DNA from: an uncultured Oscillospiraceae bacterium
GTDB lineage: Bacteria > Bacillota > Clostridia > Oscillospirales > Oscillospiraceae
Length of the DNA stretch: 52,938 nucleotides
Direction of reading: 5' to 3'
Assembly (NCBI GenBank): GCA_948616425.1
Contig: CAPGBJ010000013.1
Location: 1-52,938, forward strand
Shown here: positions 16,499 through 25,602 of the stretch, piece by piece
Layout of the letters: each line of letters starts with the position of its first letter
How positions within the stretch are numbered: position 1 is the stretch's first letter
Notes under the pieces: model-generated
The model's database searches: none
What the model saw: the letters and a program-made list of their open reading frames with translations, nothing else
Told to the model about the DNA's origin: nothing
Translations under genes and position numbers: made by a program

Positions 16499-17473
16499 AT
16501 GTTTGGAAAATTGATTGATATCCTGAAGGCCCATCCCCGTAAGATTGTCTTTACCGAGGGTACCGACCCCCGCATTTTAGAGGCGTCCGCCCGCCTGCTG
16601 TCCGGCACCTTCCTGACCCCCATCCTCATTGGCAATGAGGCGGAAATCCGCTCGGCCGCTGAGGACGCCGGCTTTAATATCCGGGGCGCTGAAATTTACG
16701 ATCCTGAGACCTACACCGACATGGACGCCATGGTAACACGCATGGTGGAGCTGCGCAAGGGCAAAATGACCGCCGACGAATGCCGGGCCATGCTCCGCAA
16801 GGGCAACTACTTTGGCACTATGCTGGTGGCTATGGGGGTAGCGGATGCCCTTCTGGGCGGAGCCACCTACTCCACCGCCGACACGGTCCGGCCCGCCCTC
16901 CAGCTGGTCAAGACCAAGCCGGGCAACTCTATCGTCTCCTCCTGCTTCATTCTGGTCCGGCCCTACGCCACTGGCGGCAACATGGTTCTGGCCATGGCCG
17001 ACTGCGCCATTAACATCGACCCCACAGAGGACGAGCTGGTGGAGATTGCTTCCGAGACCGTATCCTGTGCCAAGATCTTCGGTGTGGACCCCAAGGTGGC
17101 CTTCCTCAGCTACTCCACCTTCGGTTCCGGCAAGGGTCCCACCGTGGACAAGATGCGCAACGCCGCCGAAAAAGCCAAGCTGGCCATGCCAAATGTCCCC
17201 ATCGAGGGTGAGCTGCAGTTCGACGCCGCCGTCTCCCCCCGTGTGGCCGAGACCAAATGCCCCGATTCTAAGGTAGCCGGTTACGCCAACACGTTCATCT
17301 TCCCCGACATCAGCGCGGGCAACATCGGCTATAAAATTGCTCAGCGTCTGGGCTCTTTCGAGGCCTATGGCCCCATCCTGCTGGGCCTGAACGCCCCCAT
17401 CAACGACCTTAGCCGCGGCTGCAACGCCCAAGAGGTCTACTCTATGGCCATCATCACCGCCGCCTTGGCCTGA
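16499..17473 (+). CDS. pta: Phosphate acetyltransferase
   Basis: Converts acetyl-CoA and phosphate to acetyl phosphate and CoA, the first step of acetate fermentation. The 324-residue product is the short form without the N-terminal DRTGG region. Motifs: KIVFTEGTDPRILEA (15-29), GGATYSTADTVRPALQ (Pta signature), MVLAMADCAINIDPT, SYSTFGSGKGP and ISAGNIGYKIAQRL. The start has GGAGG 12 bp upstream. Acetate kinase is not next to it. It is followed at once by a strong terminator. The enzyme could also act on butyryl-CoA in butyrate producers, but the motifs fit Pta better than Ptb. Confidence 0.95.
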   Translation: MFGKLIDILKAHPRKIVFTEGTDPRILEASARLLSGTFLTPILIGNEAEIRSAAEDAGFNIRGAEIYDPETYTDMDAMVTRMVELRKGKMTADECRAMLRKGNYFGTMLVAMGVADALLGGATYSTADTVRPALQLVKTKPGNSIVSSCFILVRPYATGGNMVLAMADCAINIDPTEDELVEIASETVSCAKIFGVDPKVAFLSYSTFGSGKGPTVDKMRNAAEKAKLAMPNVPIEGELQFDAAVSPRVAETKCPDSKVAGYANTFIFPDISAGNIGYKIAQRLGSFEAYGPILLGLNAPINDLSRGCNAQEVYSMAIITAALA

Positions 17474-17526
17474 TCTGTTTGATAGGGAAGGGGTACTTTC
17501 AAAATTCTTCCTTTCTCCTGTACAAC

Positions 17527-17562
17527 AAAAGAGGACCGTCCCACAGGACGGTCCTCTTTTTT
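17527..17562 (+). terminator. Bidirectional terminator between pta and abgT
   Basis: GAGGACCGTCC (17531-17541) pairs with GGACGGTCCTC (17546-17556), with A4 before and T6 after. Confidence 0.9.
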
Positions 17563-17575
17563 GCGCTGTATAAAA

Positions 17576-19150
17576 TCAGCTGATGGCGATGCCAGACAGC
17601 TCGGCGGGCAGAGCCACGCCGACGCCCGGGCCGATGGGGAGTCCAGTGAGCATGTAGAGGCCCAGGAAGATAATCCAGGCGATCTGCAGCACAATGGCGA
17701 TGGGGAACAGGCCGGCGGCCAGGGTGCCGATCTTGGCGTCCTTGTCGTACTTGGCCTGCGCCACGCCCAGGGTGACCCAGATGTAAGAGGACAGCGGGGT
17801 AAAAGCGTTCGTCGGGGAGTCGCCCAGACGGTACAGCAGCTGGATAAAGCCGGGGTGATAGCCCAGCATCATCAGCATGGGGATGAATACAGGCGCCAGG
17901 ATGGCCCACTTGGCGGAGCCGGAGGGCACCAGCAGGTTGACGAAACCGGTGAGCAGGATGATACAGACCAGCATGGGGAAGCCGGTGAAGCCAGCGCCGT
18001 CCAGAGCACTTGCGCCGGTGATGGCGAACACGGTGCCGATCTTGGTCCAGTTGAACAGGGCGTTGAACTGACCGCAGAAGAAGCAGAAAGCGACATAGCT
18101 GCCCATCAGCTCCATCTGGTGGGTCATGGCCTTGTTCACATCCCGGGAGCTCTTAAACTTCTTGGTGTAGAAGCCGTAGATCAGGCCGGGAATCGCAAAG
18201 AAGAAGAACAGAACAGGAATCAAGTTGGACAGCAGGGGGGACTTGACCAGCTGGCGCTTGCCCTCCTCGTCGATCAGGGCCAGAGGGCCGAAGAAGAAGC
18301 CCACCAGAATCAGAGCGACGTAAACCAGCAGGGCGAGGCCGGCCAGGCCCAGGCCCTTCTTCTCGGTGGCGGAGATCTCCTCCAGCTTGACCTCCACGGT
18401 GCTCTTGGACATGTCGTACTTGCCGAATCGCTTGTCAACCAGCAGGTTGCACACCGCGCCAATGACGATGGAGCACAGGAAGGTAGAGGCGATCATGAAG
18501 TACCAGTTACAGGTGGCGTCCACATTGAACACGCCCTCGCCCAGGAAGCCGTCCAGAACGGTGTTGGTGATGCCCTGCAGCAGGGCATCCGTGCCGGCAA
18601 TCATCAGATTGGCGGAGAAGCCGGCCTGGGCGCCCGCATAGCCGCAGATCATACCGGCCAGGGGGTGCTTGCCGGCGCCGATGTACAGGATGGCGGCGAT
18701 GGGAGGAATGACGACCATGGCGGTATCGGAGGCCAGATTGCCCACGGTACCTACAAAAGCCACCACAAAGGGAAGGATCACGGGGGGCACGTTGCGCAGC
18801 TTATCCTGGAGCAGGGCCATAATCAGGCCGGACTCCTCGCACATGCCGATGGCCAGGGTCATGGTGATAACCAGGCCCAAGGGGGCGAAGCCGGTGAAGT
18901 TACTGAGCATACTGCCCAGGAACCAGAGCAGGCCTTCGCTGGAAATGGGATTCTGGACAGCCACCACCTCTTTGGTGGAGGGGTTGACGGCGGAGACGCC
19001 CATCAGGCTGAGGATGGCGCTGACCACCGCGACGATGACGAACAGGTAGATGAACATGATAGCCGGGGGCGGCAGCTTGTTACAGACCCGCTCCAGACCG
19101 TCCAGGAATTTGTCCAGCCATGTCTTTTTGGTCAAGGTGTTGTCTGGCAT
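17576..19150 (-). CDS. abgT: AbgT-family transporter (p-aminobenzoyl-glutamate type)
   Basis: Integral membrane transporter of 524 residues with about 11-13 helices. Characteristic blocks are LDGLERVCNKLPPPAIMFIYLFVIV (N-terminus), LSNFTGFAPLGLVITMTLAIGMCEESGLI, SDTAMVVIPPIAAILY, AGAQAGFSANLMIAGTDALLQG and PSGSAKWAILAPVFIPMLMMLGYHPGF. AbgT members import p-aminobenzoyl-glutamate or export sulfonamides. Three M20 peptidases, one closely AbgA-like, lie divergently to the right, supporting uptake and hydrolysis of aminobenzoyl-glutamate or other acyl-amino acids. AAGGAGG precedes the ATG. Confidence 0.93.
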   Translation of the reverse strand: MPDNTLTKKTWLDKFLDGLERVCNKLPPPAIMFIYLFVIVAVVSAILSLMGVSAVNPSTKEVVAVQNPISSEGLLWFLGSMLSNFTGFAPLGLVITMTLAIGMCEESGLIMALLQDKLRNVPPVILPFVVAFVGTVGNLASDTAMVVIPPIAAILYIGAGKHPLAGMICGYAGAQAGFSANLMIAGTDALLQGITNTVLDGFLGEGVFNVDATCNWYFMIASTFLCSIVIGAVCNLLVDKRFGKYDMSKSTVEVKLEEISATEKKGLGLAGLALLVYVALILVGFFFGPLALIDEEGKRQLVKSPLLSNLIPVLFFFFAIPGLIYGFYTKKFKSSRDVNKAMTHQMELMGSYVAFCFFCGQFNALFNWTKIGTVFAITGASALDGAGFTGFPMLVCIILLTGFVNLLVPSGSAKWAILAPVFIPMLMMLGYHPGFIQLLYRLGDSPTNAFTPLSSYIWVTLGVAQAKYDKDAKIGTLAAGLFPIAIVLQIAWIIFLGLYMLTGLPIGPGVGVALPAELSGIAIS

Positions 19151-19246
19151 AGAATTTCCTCCTTAAAGAAAGAAAAATTTCGTATACCTTCGTGTTTCCC
19201 CTCTCCCCCTAGAAAAGATTCAGCAAAGTATATACGTCTGTGAGCT

Positions 19247-19275
19247 ATGATACCATCTTTTTTGTGCAAAATCAA
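19247..19275 (-). promoter_or_regulatory. abgT promoter
   Basis: On the minus strand TTGATT (19275-19270), 17 bp, TATCAT (19252-19247) preceded by extended -10 TGG. The leader is about 90 nt. Confidence 0.6.
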
Positions 19276-19444
19276 GAGCCGTTCACAAAAAAACTAAAGT
19301 CCGTTAAAGAATTGTTCATACTTCACAAATTAAGCTGGAGGAAAATCTCTTTATTGTACAAAGTCGATTTCCTCCCTTTTCTTTTTTCCCAACCTGTGGT
19401 ATCCTTAAAGATAACCAGCGCACGCGCTGACATAGGGAGGAATT

Positions 19445-20092
19445 ATGGGCGAAATTATCAATAATTTTTTTAATCCCCAGGGAATTACGCTCTGGAAGCT
19501 TTACACGCTTCAAGACTACCTCACCGTGGCCGCCCTGATTGTCCTGGGCGTGGCCGCCCTGTGGGTCGCGATTCGAGTCCTGGCCAAGCAGCGCACCCCG
19601 GAGGGCACCGCCCTCCGGATGGAGAAAAGGCTGCGCAGACTGGGTGGGGCGGGGGCCCGGGTGTGGCAAAATGTGACAGTGGTCTCCCAGCGGGGCCGGT
19701 GCGTCTGTCCCATGCTATACGCCGCGCGGGAGGGGGTCTATGTGGTCCAGGTGTACCACTTCGGCCTGGATGTCTCCGGCAGCGCCTCTTCCAAATACTG
19801 GACGCTGTCCTTCAACAAGGATGTGCGCCAGCAGCCCAACCCCTTGGACGCCATGGACGAACAGATTGTGGTCATCAACCGGGTGCTGGGCCGGGCTGGT
19901 CTGGGCCATGTGCCGGTGGAAAAGCTGGTCCTTTTTGCCGATGTCTACGGCCGTCCCCGGCTGAATCTGCGGGGGGTGGACTGCGCAGTGGTCCGGCAGG
20001 ATCTGAAAAAATGGCGCAAACGAAAAAAAGGGACCCCCGCCGTGGACCTGGCCGCTGTAAAAAAGGCGTTGGAGGCCTCTTTTCAGGGCTGA
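19445..20092 (+). CDS. Membrane-anchored degenerate NERD-like protein
   Basis: Product of 215 residues. One transmembrane helix spans about residues 26-46 (LTVAALIVLGVAALWVAIRVL), followed by a basic stretch. Residues 60-165 follow the layout of nuclease-related (NERD) domains: a start ARVWQNVTVVS, a central strand GVYVVQVYHFGLDVSGSA, and NPLDAMDEQIVVINRVL matching the family's NPxxQ helix. The catalytic Asp and ExK core expected in active NERD proteins is not seen, since VQVYH replaces it. AGGGAGG precedes the ATG. It lies between abgT and the peptidases without an evident role there. The NERD link is by pattern only. Confidence 0.55.
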   Translation: MGEIINNFFNPQGITLWKLYTLQDYLTVAALIVLGVAALWVAIRVLAKQRTPEGTALRMEKRLRRLGGAGARVWQNVTVVSQRGRCVCPMLYAAREGVYVVQVYHFGLDVSGSASSKYWTLSFNKDVRQQPNPLDAMDEQIVVINRVLGRAGLGHVPVEKLVLFADVYGRPRLNLRGVDCAVVRQDLKKWRKRKKGTPAVDLAAVKKALEASFQG

Positions 20093-20160
20093 GCGGCCTT
20101 GTCTTGTGAGCCAACGCGGCGGATGCCGCGATTTTGAAATATGGAAAGGAGATTTTTCCC

Positions 20161-21267
20161 ATGATTCAGATCAATGAGGAGAGACTGCTAAAGGAATTTT
20201 TGGAGTTTGTGCAGATTGACAGTGAGAGTTGCAACGAAAAGGCCATGGGCGAGCGGCTGTGCCAGGTACTGAAGGACCTGGGCCTGGAACCCATCACCGA
20301 CGAGGCCGGCAAGACCTATAACTCCAACGGCTTTAACGTCTTCGCCCGCCTGCCCGGCGAGGGGGAGCCGATGGTGCTCACCGCCCACATGGACACTGTG
20401 GTCCCAGGCAATGGCGTCAAGCCTGAAATTCGAGACGGGGTCATCTACTCCGACGGCACCACCGTTCTGGGCGGCGACGACAAGAGCGGCATCTGCGGCA
20501 TCCTGGAGGCCGTGCGGGTCATTCTGGAAAACAAGCTGCCCCATCGCCCGGCGGAGATTATCTTCTCTATCGGCGAGGAGGGCGGTATGCGGGGCGCCAA
20601 GGCCTTCGACTGCTCCCAGCTGAAGAGCAAGCGGGCCTACGTCTTCGACTCCTCCGGCGAGGTGGGCAAGGTGATCGTGGGCGCCCCCGGCCAGATCAAG
20701 ATCTTCGCCGACGTGGTGGGCCGCCGGGCACATGCCGGCATCGCCCCCGAGGACGGCATCAGCGCCATTCAGGTGATGTCCAAGGCCATCGCCAAGATGA
20801 ACCTGCTGCGCATCGACGAGGAGACTACCTGCAACATCGGCACCATCAAGGCGGAGTTTGCCACCAATATTGTCCCCGACCGGTGCTCCATCGTGGCCGA
20901 GGTGCGCAGCCGTGACTTTGACAAGCTGAACGCCCAGGCCGAGCACATCCACAAGTGCCTCCAAGAGGCCTGCGACGAGGCGGGGGCCACCCTGGAGTGG
21001 AACCCGGTGACCAACTACGTGTCCTACCGGGTACCCGAGGACAGCGAAATGGTAAAGGACCTGCTCTCCTGCATCGACAAGATTGGCCGGGAGAAGCTGG
21101 TCACCCTGGGCGGCGGCGGCAGCGACGCCAACATTTACAACCAGAAGGGCATCCAGGCCGTGGTGCTGGGCACCGGCATGACCAAGGTACATACCACCAG
21201 TGAGTGCATCAAAATTTCCAATCTGAACGACACAGCCCGGCTGGCTCTGGCTCTGTTGACCATGTGA
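20161..21267 (+). CDS. M20 metallopeptidase, PepT-like
   Basis: Zinc aminopeptidase of 368 residues, similar to peptidase T-like (PepT2) enzymes. Metal and catalytic blocks: LTAHMDTVVPG (first His and catalytic Asp), LGGDDKSGICGILEAV (bridging Asp), IFSIGEEGGMRGAK (catalytic Glu and ligand Glu), YVFDSSGEVG (ligand Asp) and the closing TTSECIKISNL. Start 20161 is chosen because AAAGGAGA sits just upstream; an in-frame ATG at 20134 lacks one. First of three consecutive M20 genes; the next begins 10 bp downstream. Probably trims short peptides or acyl-peptides. Confidence 0.92.
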   Translation: MIQINEERLLKEFLEFVQIDSESCNEKAMGERLCQVLKDLGLEPITDEAGKTYNSNGFNVFARLPGEGEPMVLTAHMDTVVPGNGVKPEIRDGVIYSDGTTVLGGDDKSGICGILEAVRVILENKLPHRPAEIIFSIGEEGGMRGAKAFDCSQLKSKRAYVFDSSGEVGKVIVGAPGQIKIFADVVGRRAHAGIAPEDGISAIQVMSKAIAKMNLLRIDEETTCNIGTIKAEFATNIVPDRCSIVAEVRSRDFDKLNAQAEHIHKCLQEACDEAGATLEWNPVTNYVSYRVPEDSEMVKDLLSCIDKIGREKLVTLGGGGSDANIYNQKGIQAVVLGTGMTKVHTTSECIKISNLNDTARLALALLTM

Positions 21268-21277
21268 GGCGGCAGCC

Positions 21278-22588
21278 ATGAAGTTTGACCATGTAAATCT
21301 GGAACAGCTGGGTCAGGAAATGATCCAGCTGCGCCGGGACTTTCACAGACACCCCGAGTCGGGCTGGACTGAGTTCCGCACCACAGCCCGCATCATCGAC
21401 GAGCTGGAAAAGCTGGGGCTGACTGTCCAGTACGGCCCCTCCATCCATGTTCGTGAGAAGATGTTCGGCCTGCCCAAGGACGATGTTCTGGAGGCCTGCT
21501 GGCAGCGGGCCATGGAGGAGACCCACCGTCCCGACCTGGTGGAGGCCATGAAGGGGGGCTACACCGGCTGTCTCACCGTCATCGAGGGGGCTCTCCCCGG
21601 CCCCACTGTGGGCATCCGGGTGGACATCGACTGTAACGACGTGGAGGAGGCCGACGACCCCAAACACCCCCCCTGCGCTCTGGGCTTCCGCTCCACCCAC
21701 CCCAAGTGTATGCACGCCTGCGGCCACGACGCCCACGGCGCCATCGGAGTGGGCGTGGCCAAGCTGTTGTGCGCCTGTCGGGACCAGCTCCGGGGCAAGG
21801 TTCTGCTGGTCTTCCAGCCCGGCGAGGAGGGCCTGAGAGGGGCCGCCAGCCTCACCGCGGCGGGCCACTTCTCCCAGTGCGACTACTTCTTCGGCGGCCA
21901 TGTGGGCCTGCTGGACGGGCTGGGCGTGGGCACGGTGGCCGCCGGCGGACACGGCTTTTTGGCCAGCACCAAGTTTGACGCCATGTTCCACGGCGTCCCC
22001 TCCCACGCCGGGGCCGCGCCGGAACAGGGTCGAAACGCCCTGGCGGCCGCCGCTATGGCCACCCTGGGGATGTTGTCCATCTCCCGCCACCATGACGGGG
22101 CCAGCCGCATCAACGTGGGCACCTTCCACGGTGGCACCGGACGCAATGTCATCCCCGCCGAGGCGGAGCTGACCGTGGAGACCCGGGGCAGTACCACCGC
22201 TATCAACGAGTATATGGAGGCCGAGGCCCGGCGGGTATGCCAGGCGGCAGCAGACATGTATGGCTGCACCTTCGAGACTCGATTCATGGGCTCCGCCGGC
22301 TGCATCGTCTGTGACGAACCTCTGGTGGACCGCACCATTGAGGTCCTCTCCCAGATGGAGGGGGTCACAAAAATCCTCCGGGACATCGACTTCGGCGGCG
22401 GCGAGGACGTGACCACCATGATGCGGGACGTGCAGGAACACGGGGGTCAGGTCATTGAACTGGTCTTCGGAATGCCCCTCTCCGCCCCCCACCACAACGA
22501 CTATTTCGACGTGGATGAGGAAGTCATCCCCCTGGCCATCCGCATCTTTACCCAGCTGGCCCTTACTGCCGGGGACTGGACAAAATAG
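21278..22588 (+). CDS. abgA: p-Aminobenzoyl-glutamate hydrolase subunit A-like amidohydrolase
   Basis: M20D amidohydrolase of 436 residues, the same length as E. coli AbgA. It shares AbgA features from end to end as I remember them: RRDFHRHPESGWTEFRT, MKGGYTGCLTVIEG, CMHACGHDAHGAIGVG (metal-binding His and Asp), VFQPGEEGLRGA, TKFDAMFHGVPSHAGAAPE, GASRINVGTFHGGTGRNVIP, VETRGSTTAINEY and the closing HHNDYFDVDEEV. Predicted to release p-aminobenzoate and glutamate, or to deacylate related amides. Together with abgT across the divergent region and a second M20D downstream, this looks like a folate-catabolite salvage unit; subunit pairing with the next gene is inference. Confidence 0.88.
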   Translation: MKFDHVNLEQLGQEMIQLRRDFHRHPESGWTEFRTTARIIDELEKLGLTVQYGPSIHVREKMFGLPKDDVLEACWQRAMEETHRPDLVEAMKGGYTGCLTVIEGALPGPTVGIRVDIDCNDVEEADDPKHPPCALGFRSTHPKCMHACGHDAHGAIGVGVAKLLCACRDQLRGKVLLVFQPGEEGLRGAASLTAAGHFSQCDYFFGGHVGLLDGLGVGTVAAGGHGFLASTKFDAMFHGVPSHAGAAPEQGRNALAAAAMATLGMLSISRHHDGASRINVGTFHGGTGRNVIPAEAELTVETRGSTTAINEYMEAEARRVCQAAADMYGCTFETRFMGSAGCIVCDEPLVDRTIEVLSQMEGVTKILRDIDFGGGEDVTTMMRDVQEHGGQVIELVFGMPLSAPHHNDYFDVDEEVIPLAIRIFTQLALTAGDWTK

Positions 22589-22672
22589 CTGCCACTCCCC
22601 TGCGCCACACACAAACATGAGGCCCCGCCCTGTGGGCCGGGCCCCACATGATCAATTTAGGAGGCATTTTAT

Positions 22673-23854
22673 ATGTCTGAACTGCGCGGCATCATCGACA
22701 AATATTGGGAGAAGGTGCGTGAGCACCGAAACTGGCTGCACCAGCACCCCGAACCCAGCACCCAGGAGAAGGAGACCTCCGCCTATGTGGCCCAGGTCCT
22801 GCGGGACATGGGGCTGGAGCCCACCGAGCATGTGGGTGGCTACGGCGTTACCGCCCTGATCCAGGGCAAGGGCCCGGGCAAGTGCGTGGGTCTGCGGGCC
22901 GATATGGACGCCCTCCCCCTCACCGAGAGCACCGGACTGGCCTGCTCCTCCCTCACCCCCGGCATGGCCCACTCCTGCGGCCACGACGCCCACACCGCCA
23001 TGCTGCTGGGGGCGGCCTACGTGCTCAACGAGTTGAAGGACACCTTTAACGGCACCGTCAAGCTGGTATTCCAGCCCGCCGAAGAAAACGTGGCCACCAG
23101 CGGCGCCCGAAAGATGATCGAGGAGGGGGTTTTGGAGAACCCCAAAGTGGACGCCATGTTCGGCCAGCACGTCTGGCCCGCCTTCCCTGTGGGCAAGGTC
23201 GGCATCCGCGACACCCAGATGATGGCCTCTTCTGACCGGCTGTACCTCACGGTGCGGGGCAAGAGCACCCACGGCAGCGCCCCCGAGAACGGCATCGACG
23301 CGGTGATGATCGCCGCCTACGTGGTCACCGCCCTCCAGTCCATCGTAGCCCGGAACGTCTCCCCCCTGGACAGCGCGGTCATCTCCTTTGGCAACATCCA
23401 CGGCGGCACCGCCTACAACATTATCACCGACGAGGTGAAGTTGGAGGGCACCTGCCGCAACCTAAACCCCGAGATCCGCAATTCCATGCCAGAGCGCATT
23501 GAAAATATCGTCAAAGGCGTGGTAGAAGGCATGGGCGGCACCTATGAGTTTACCTACCTGCGGGGCTACTCCCCCACGGTCAACGACCCGGCAAAGTCCG
23601 CCCTGGTCAAGCAGGCCATTGTAGAAACGGTGGGCGAAGAGGGCCTGTTGATGCCCGAGCGGCCCGCGCTGGGGGGCGAGGACTTCTCTTTCTACTGCGA
23701 GAAGGTGCCTTCCGCCTTCTTCTGGTTGGGCTGCCACGACCCCGCCAAGCCCGCCTATCCCATTCACCACGGCTCTTTCGCCCCTGCGGAAGAGGCCCTG
23801 CCCATCGGTATGGAGGTTCTGGTGTCCTCCGCTCTGAAATTCCTGGCGGAATAA
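22673..23854 (+). CDS. M20D amidohydrolase (N-acyl-amino-acid / hippurate hydrolase type)
   Basis: Product of 393 residues. N-terminal NWLHQHPEPSTQEKETSAYV, metal site HSCGHDAHTAMLLGAA, VFQPAEENVATSGAR, dimerisation-domain GKSTHGSAPENGIDAV, and C-terminal LGGEDFSFYCEKVPSAFFWLG are standard for IAA-amino-acid/hippurate hydrolases. AGGAGGC precedes the ATG. The 84-bp gap from abgA holds a GC-rich palindrome but no U-tract, so co-transcription is likely. It could be the second subunit (AbgB role) or an independent acylase; its sequence is closer to general M20D enzymes than to abgA next door. Confidence 0.9.
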   Translation: MSELRGIIDKYWEKVREHRNWLHQHPEPSTQEKETSAYVAQVLRDMGLEPTEHVGGYGVTALIQGKGPGKCVGLRADMDALPLTESTGLACSSLTPGMAHSCGHDAHTAMLLGAAYVLNELKDTFNGTVKLVFQPAEENVATSGARKMIEEGVLENPKVDAMFGQHVWPAFPVGKVGIRDTQMMASSDRLYLTVRGKSTHGSAPENGIDAVMIAAYVVTALQSIVARNVSPLDSAVISFGNIHGGTAYNIITDEVKLEGTCRNLNPEIRNSMPERIENIVKGVVEGMGGTYEFTYLRGYSPTVNDPAKSALVKQAIVETVGEEGLLMPERPALGGEDFSFYCEKVPSAFFWLGCHDPAKPAYPIHHGSFAPAEEALPIGMEVLVSSALKFLAE

Positions 23855-23868
23855 CGCCGATTCACCAT

Positions 23869-23906
23869 AACGCGCAGGTCCGTAATACGGACCTGCGCGT
23901 TCATTT
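23869..23906 (+). terminator. Terminator of the M20 peptidase cluster
   Basis: AACGCGCAGGTCCGT (23869-23883) pairs perfectly with ACGGACCTGCGCGTT (23887-23901) over an AAT loop, then CATTTT. It is convergent with ptsI. Confidence 0.85.
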
Positions 23907-23944
23907 TACCATCCATTCACAGGGGCGGCACAATTCCGCCGTAC

Positions 23945-25600
23945 TCAGCACTCCAGCCGGTCCAAGGTGCATGTCTTGGCAATGGAGCCCCGTATTCTAG
24001 CCCTGAGGGGCAGGACCGCAGCGGGGACGACAGACAACTCATCAATGCCTATCGCTAAAAAAGTGTCCAGCAAATCCAGATCAGCCCCCAGTTCGCCGCA
24101 GATCCCAATCCAGATCCCCGCCCTGTGGGCGGCGTCAGCGGCCAGCTTCAGGGCCCGCAGAACGGCGGGGTGGTGAGGATCAAAAAAATTGCCCAGATTG
24201 TTGCTCTGCCTGTCACACGCCAAGGTATATTGGGTCAGATCGTTGGTCCCCACAGAGAAAAAGTCTACTTCCTTCGCCAGCTCTTCCGCCAGCAGAACAC
24301 AGGCAGGGGTCTCGATCATAATCCCAATTTCGGCGTTCTTGTCATAGGGGATCCCCTCGGCTTCCAGTTCCGCCATTACCTCTTGGCAGGCCCGCTTACA
24401 CGCTTTCACCTCCCATAGGGAGGTGATCATCGGAAACATAATGGCCACCCGGCCGTAGGCGGAAGCCCGATAGAGGGCCCGCAGCTGGGTCCGGAAGACC
24501 TCCGGCCGATTCAGGCAGACGCGGATACCTCGGACGCCTAGGGCGGGGTTCTCCTCCTTTTGAAGGCGGAGATAGTCCGCCTGCTTGTCTGCTCCGATAT
24601 CCAGGGTACGGATCACCACCCGTTTTCCAGCCATGGCGGCAACCACCTCTCGATATGCCTGAAACTGCTCCTCCTCCGAGGGGTAGTCGCTGGCCGCCAA
24701 ATACAAGAACTCCGAGCGGAATAGACCAATGCCCTGTCCGTCGTTCGCCAAAACGTCGCCCACATCCCCGGGGGAGGCGATGTTGCAGCAGACCATCAGC
24801 TTTCGGCCGTCCAATGTCTCATCCGGTTTGCCTCTCATGGTCTCCAAACGCGCGCGCTGCTCCCGCTGGCTGTCCCGCTTGGCCTGGAAGGCAGCAAAGG
24901 TCAGCTCGTCGGGTTCAACGACCACCTGGCCCGTCTCTCCGTCCATATAGGCCACCCGGCCGCTGTACTCTGGTCCCATCGCCTCCCCCAAGCCGCAGAT
25001 GGCAGGAACGCCCATACTCCGGGCCAGGATGGCGGTGTGGCCGCTGCTCGAACCCCCCTGGGTTATGAGGCCCAGAATTTTGCCCCGATCCAGCTGGAGG
25101 GTCTCAGAGGGGGACAGATCATCGGCAGCCAGGATCACCGGCACATCGCAGTCCACCCCCCGCTCCTCCACCCCCATCAGATTGTTGAGGATACGCCGGG
25201 TCACATCTCTGATGTCAGCTGCCCGGGCCTGGAGATAGGGGTCCTCCACCCCGGCCAACATGGCGGAACATGCCTCGCCAGCCAGTTCCACCGCCCGCTC
25301 AGCGGTACAGCCCCGCTCCTCCAGGGCGGTGCGCATACACTGTGTGAAGTCCTCGTCGTCCACGAACATGGCGTGGGTCTCAAAGAGCAGGGCGGCCTCT
25401 TCCCCCGCCTCCTCTCTGGCCCGATCCGCCAGATCAGTCAGTTGCGCGGCGGCATCCCTCTGCGCACGGACAATTCGCGCCTGTTCCTCCTCTAAATCGG
25501 CGGCGGGCACATCGGCAATTGCGGTGTCAGGGCGGTGCAAAAAATAGATGGGTCCGCCAGCAATCCCCTTGGAGACACCCTTTCCCTGCATCACAACCAT
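23945..25600 (-). CDS. ptsI: PTS enzyme I (phosphoenolpyruvate-protein phosphotransferase)
   Basis: Transfers phosphate from PEP to HPr. The 551-residue product has the HPr-binding helical insert, active-site His188 in GGSSSGHTAILAR, and the PEP-binding TIM barrel with GIGLFRSEFLYL, VIRTLDIGADK, IGIMIETPACV and VDFFSVGTNDLTQYTLACDR. The active-site Cys lies in GIWIGICGELG. It is slightly shorter than the usual 570 residues, with a compact C-terminus. The start is 2 bp after ptsH, using GAGGAG inside the end of ptsH, so the two are translationally linked. No enzyme II gene is in the window. Confidence 0.96.
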   Translation of the reverse strand: MVVMQGKGVSKGIAGGPIYFLHRPDTAIADVPAADLEEEQARIVRAQRDAAAQLTDLADRAREEAGEEAALLFETHAMFVDDEDFTQCMRTALEERGCTAERAVELAGEACSAMLAGVEDPYLQARAADIRDVTRRILNNLMGVEERGVDCDVPVILAADDLSPSETLQLDRGKILGLITQGGSSSGHTAILARSMGVPAICGLGEAMGPEYSGRVAYMDGETGQVVVEPDELTFAAFQAKRDSQREQRARLETMRGKPDETLDGRKLMVCCNIASPGDVGDVLANDGQGIGLFRSEFLYLAASDYPSEEEQFQAYREVVAAMAGKRVVIRTLDIGADKQADYLRLQKEENPALGVRGIRVCLNRPEVFRTQLRALYRASAYGRVAIMFPMITSLWEVKACKRACQEVMAELEAEGIPYDKNAEIGIMIETPACVLLAEELAKEVDFFSVGTNDLTQYTLACDRQSNNLGNFFDPHHPAVLRALKLAADAAHRAGIWIGICGELGADLDLLDTFLAIGIDELSVVPAAVLPLRARIRGSIAKTCTLDRLEC

Positions 25601-25602
25601 AT

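Noticed and set aside
22616..22650. GC palindrome between abgA and the next M20D gene as a terminator
   Set aside because: No U-tract follows and the genes are otherwise contiguous.
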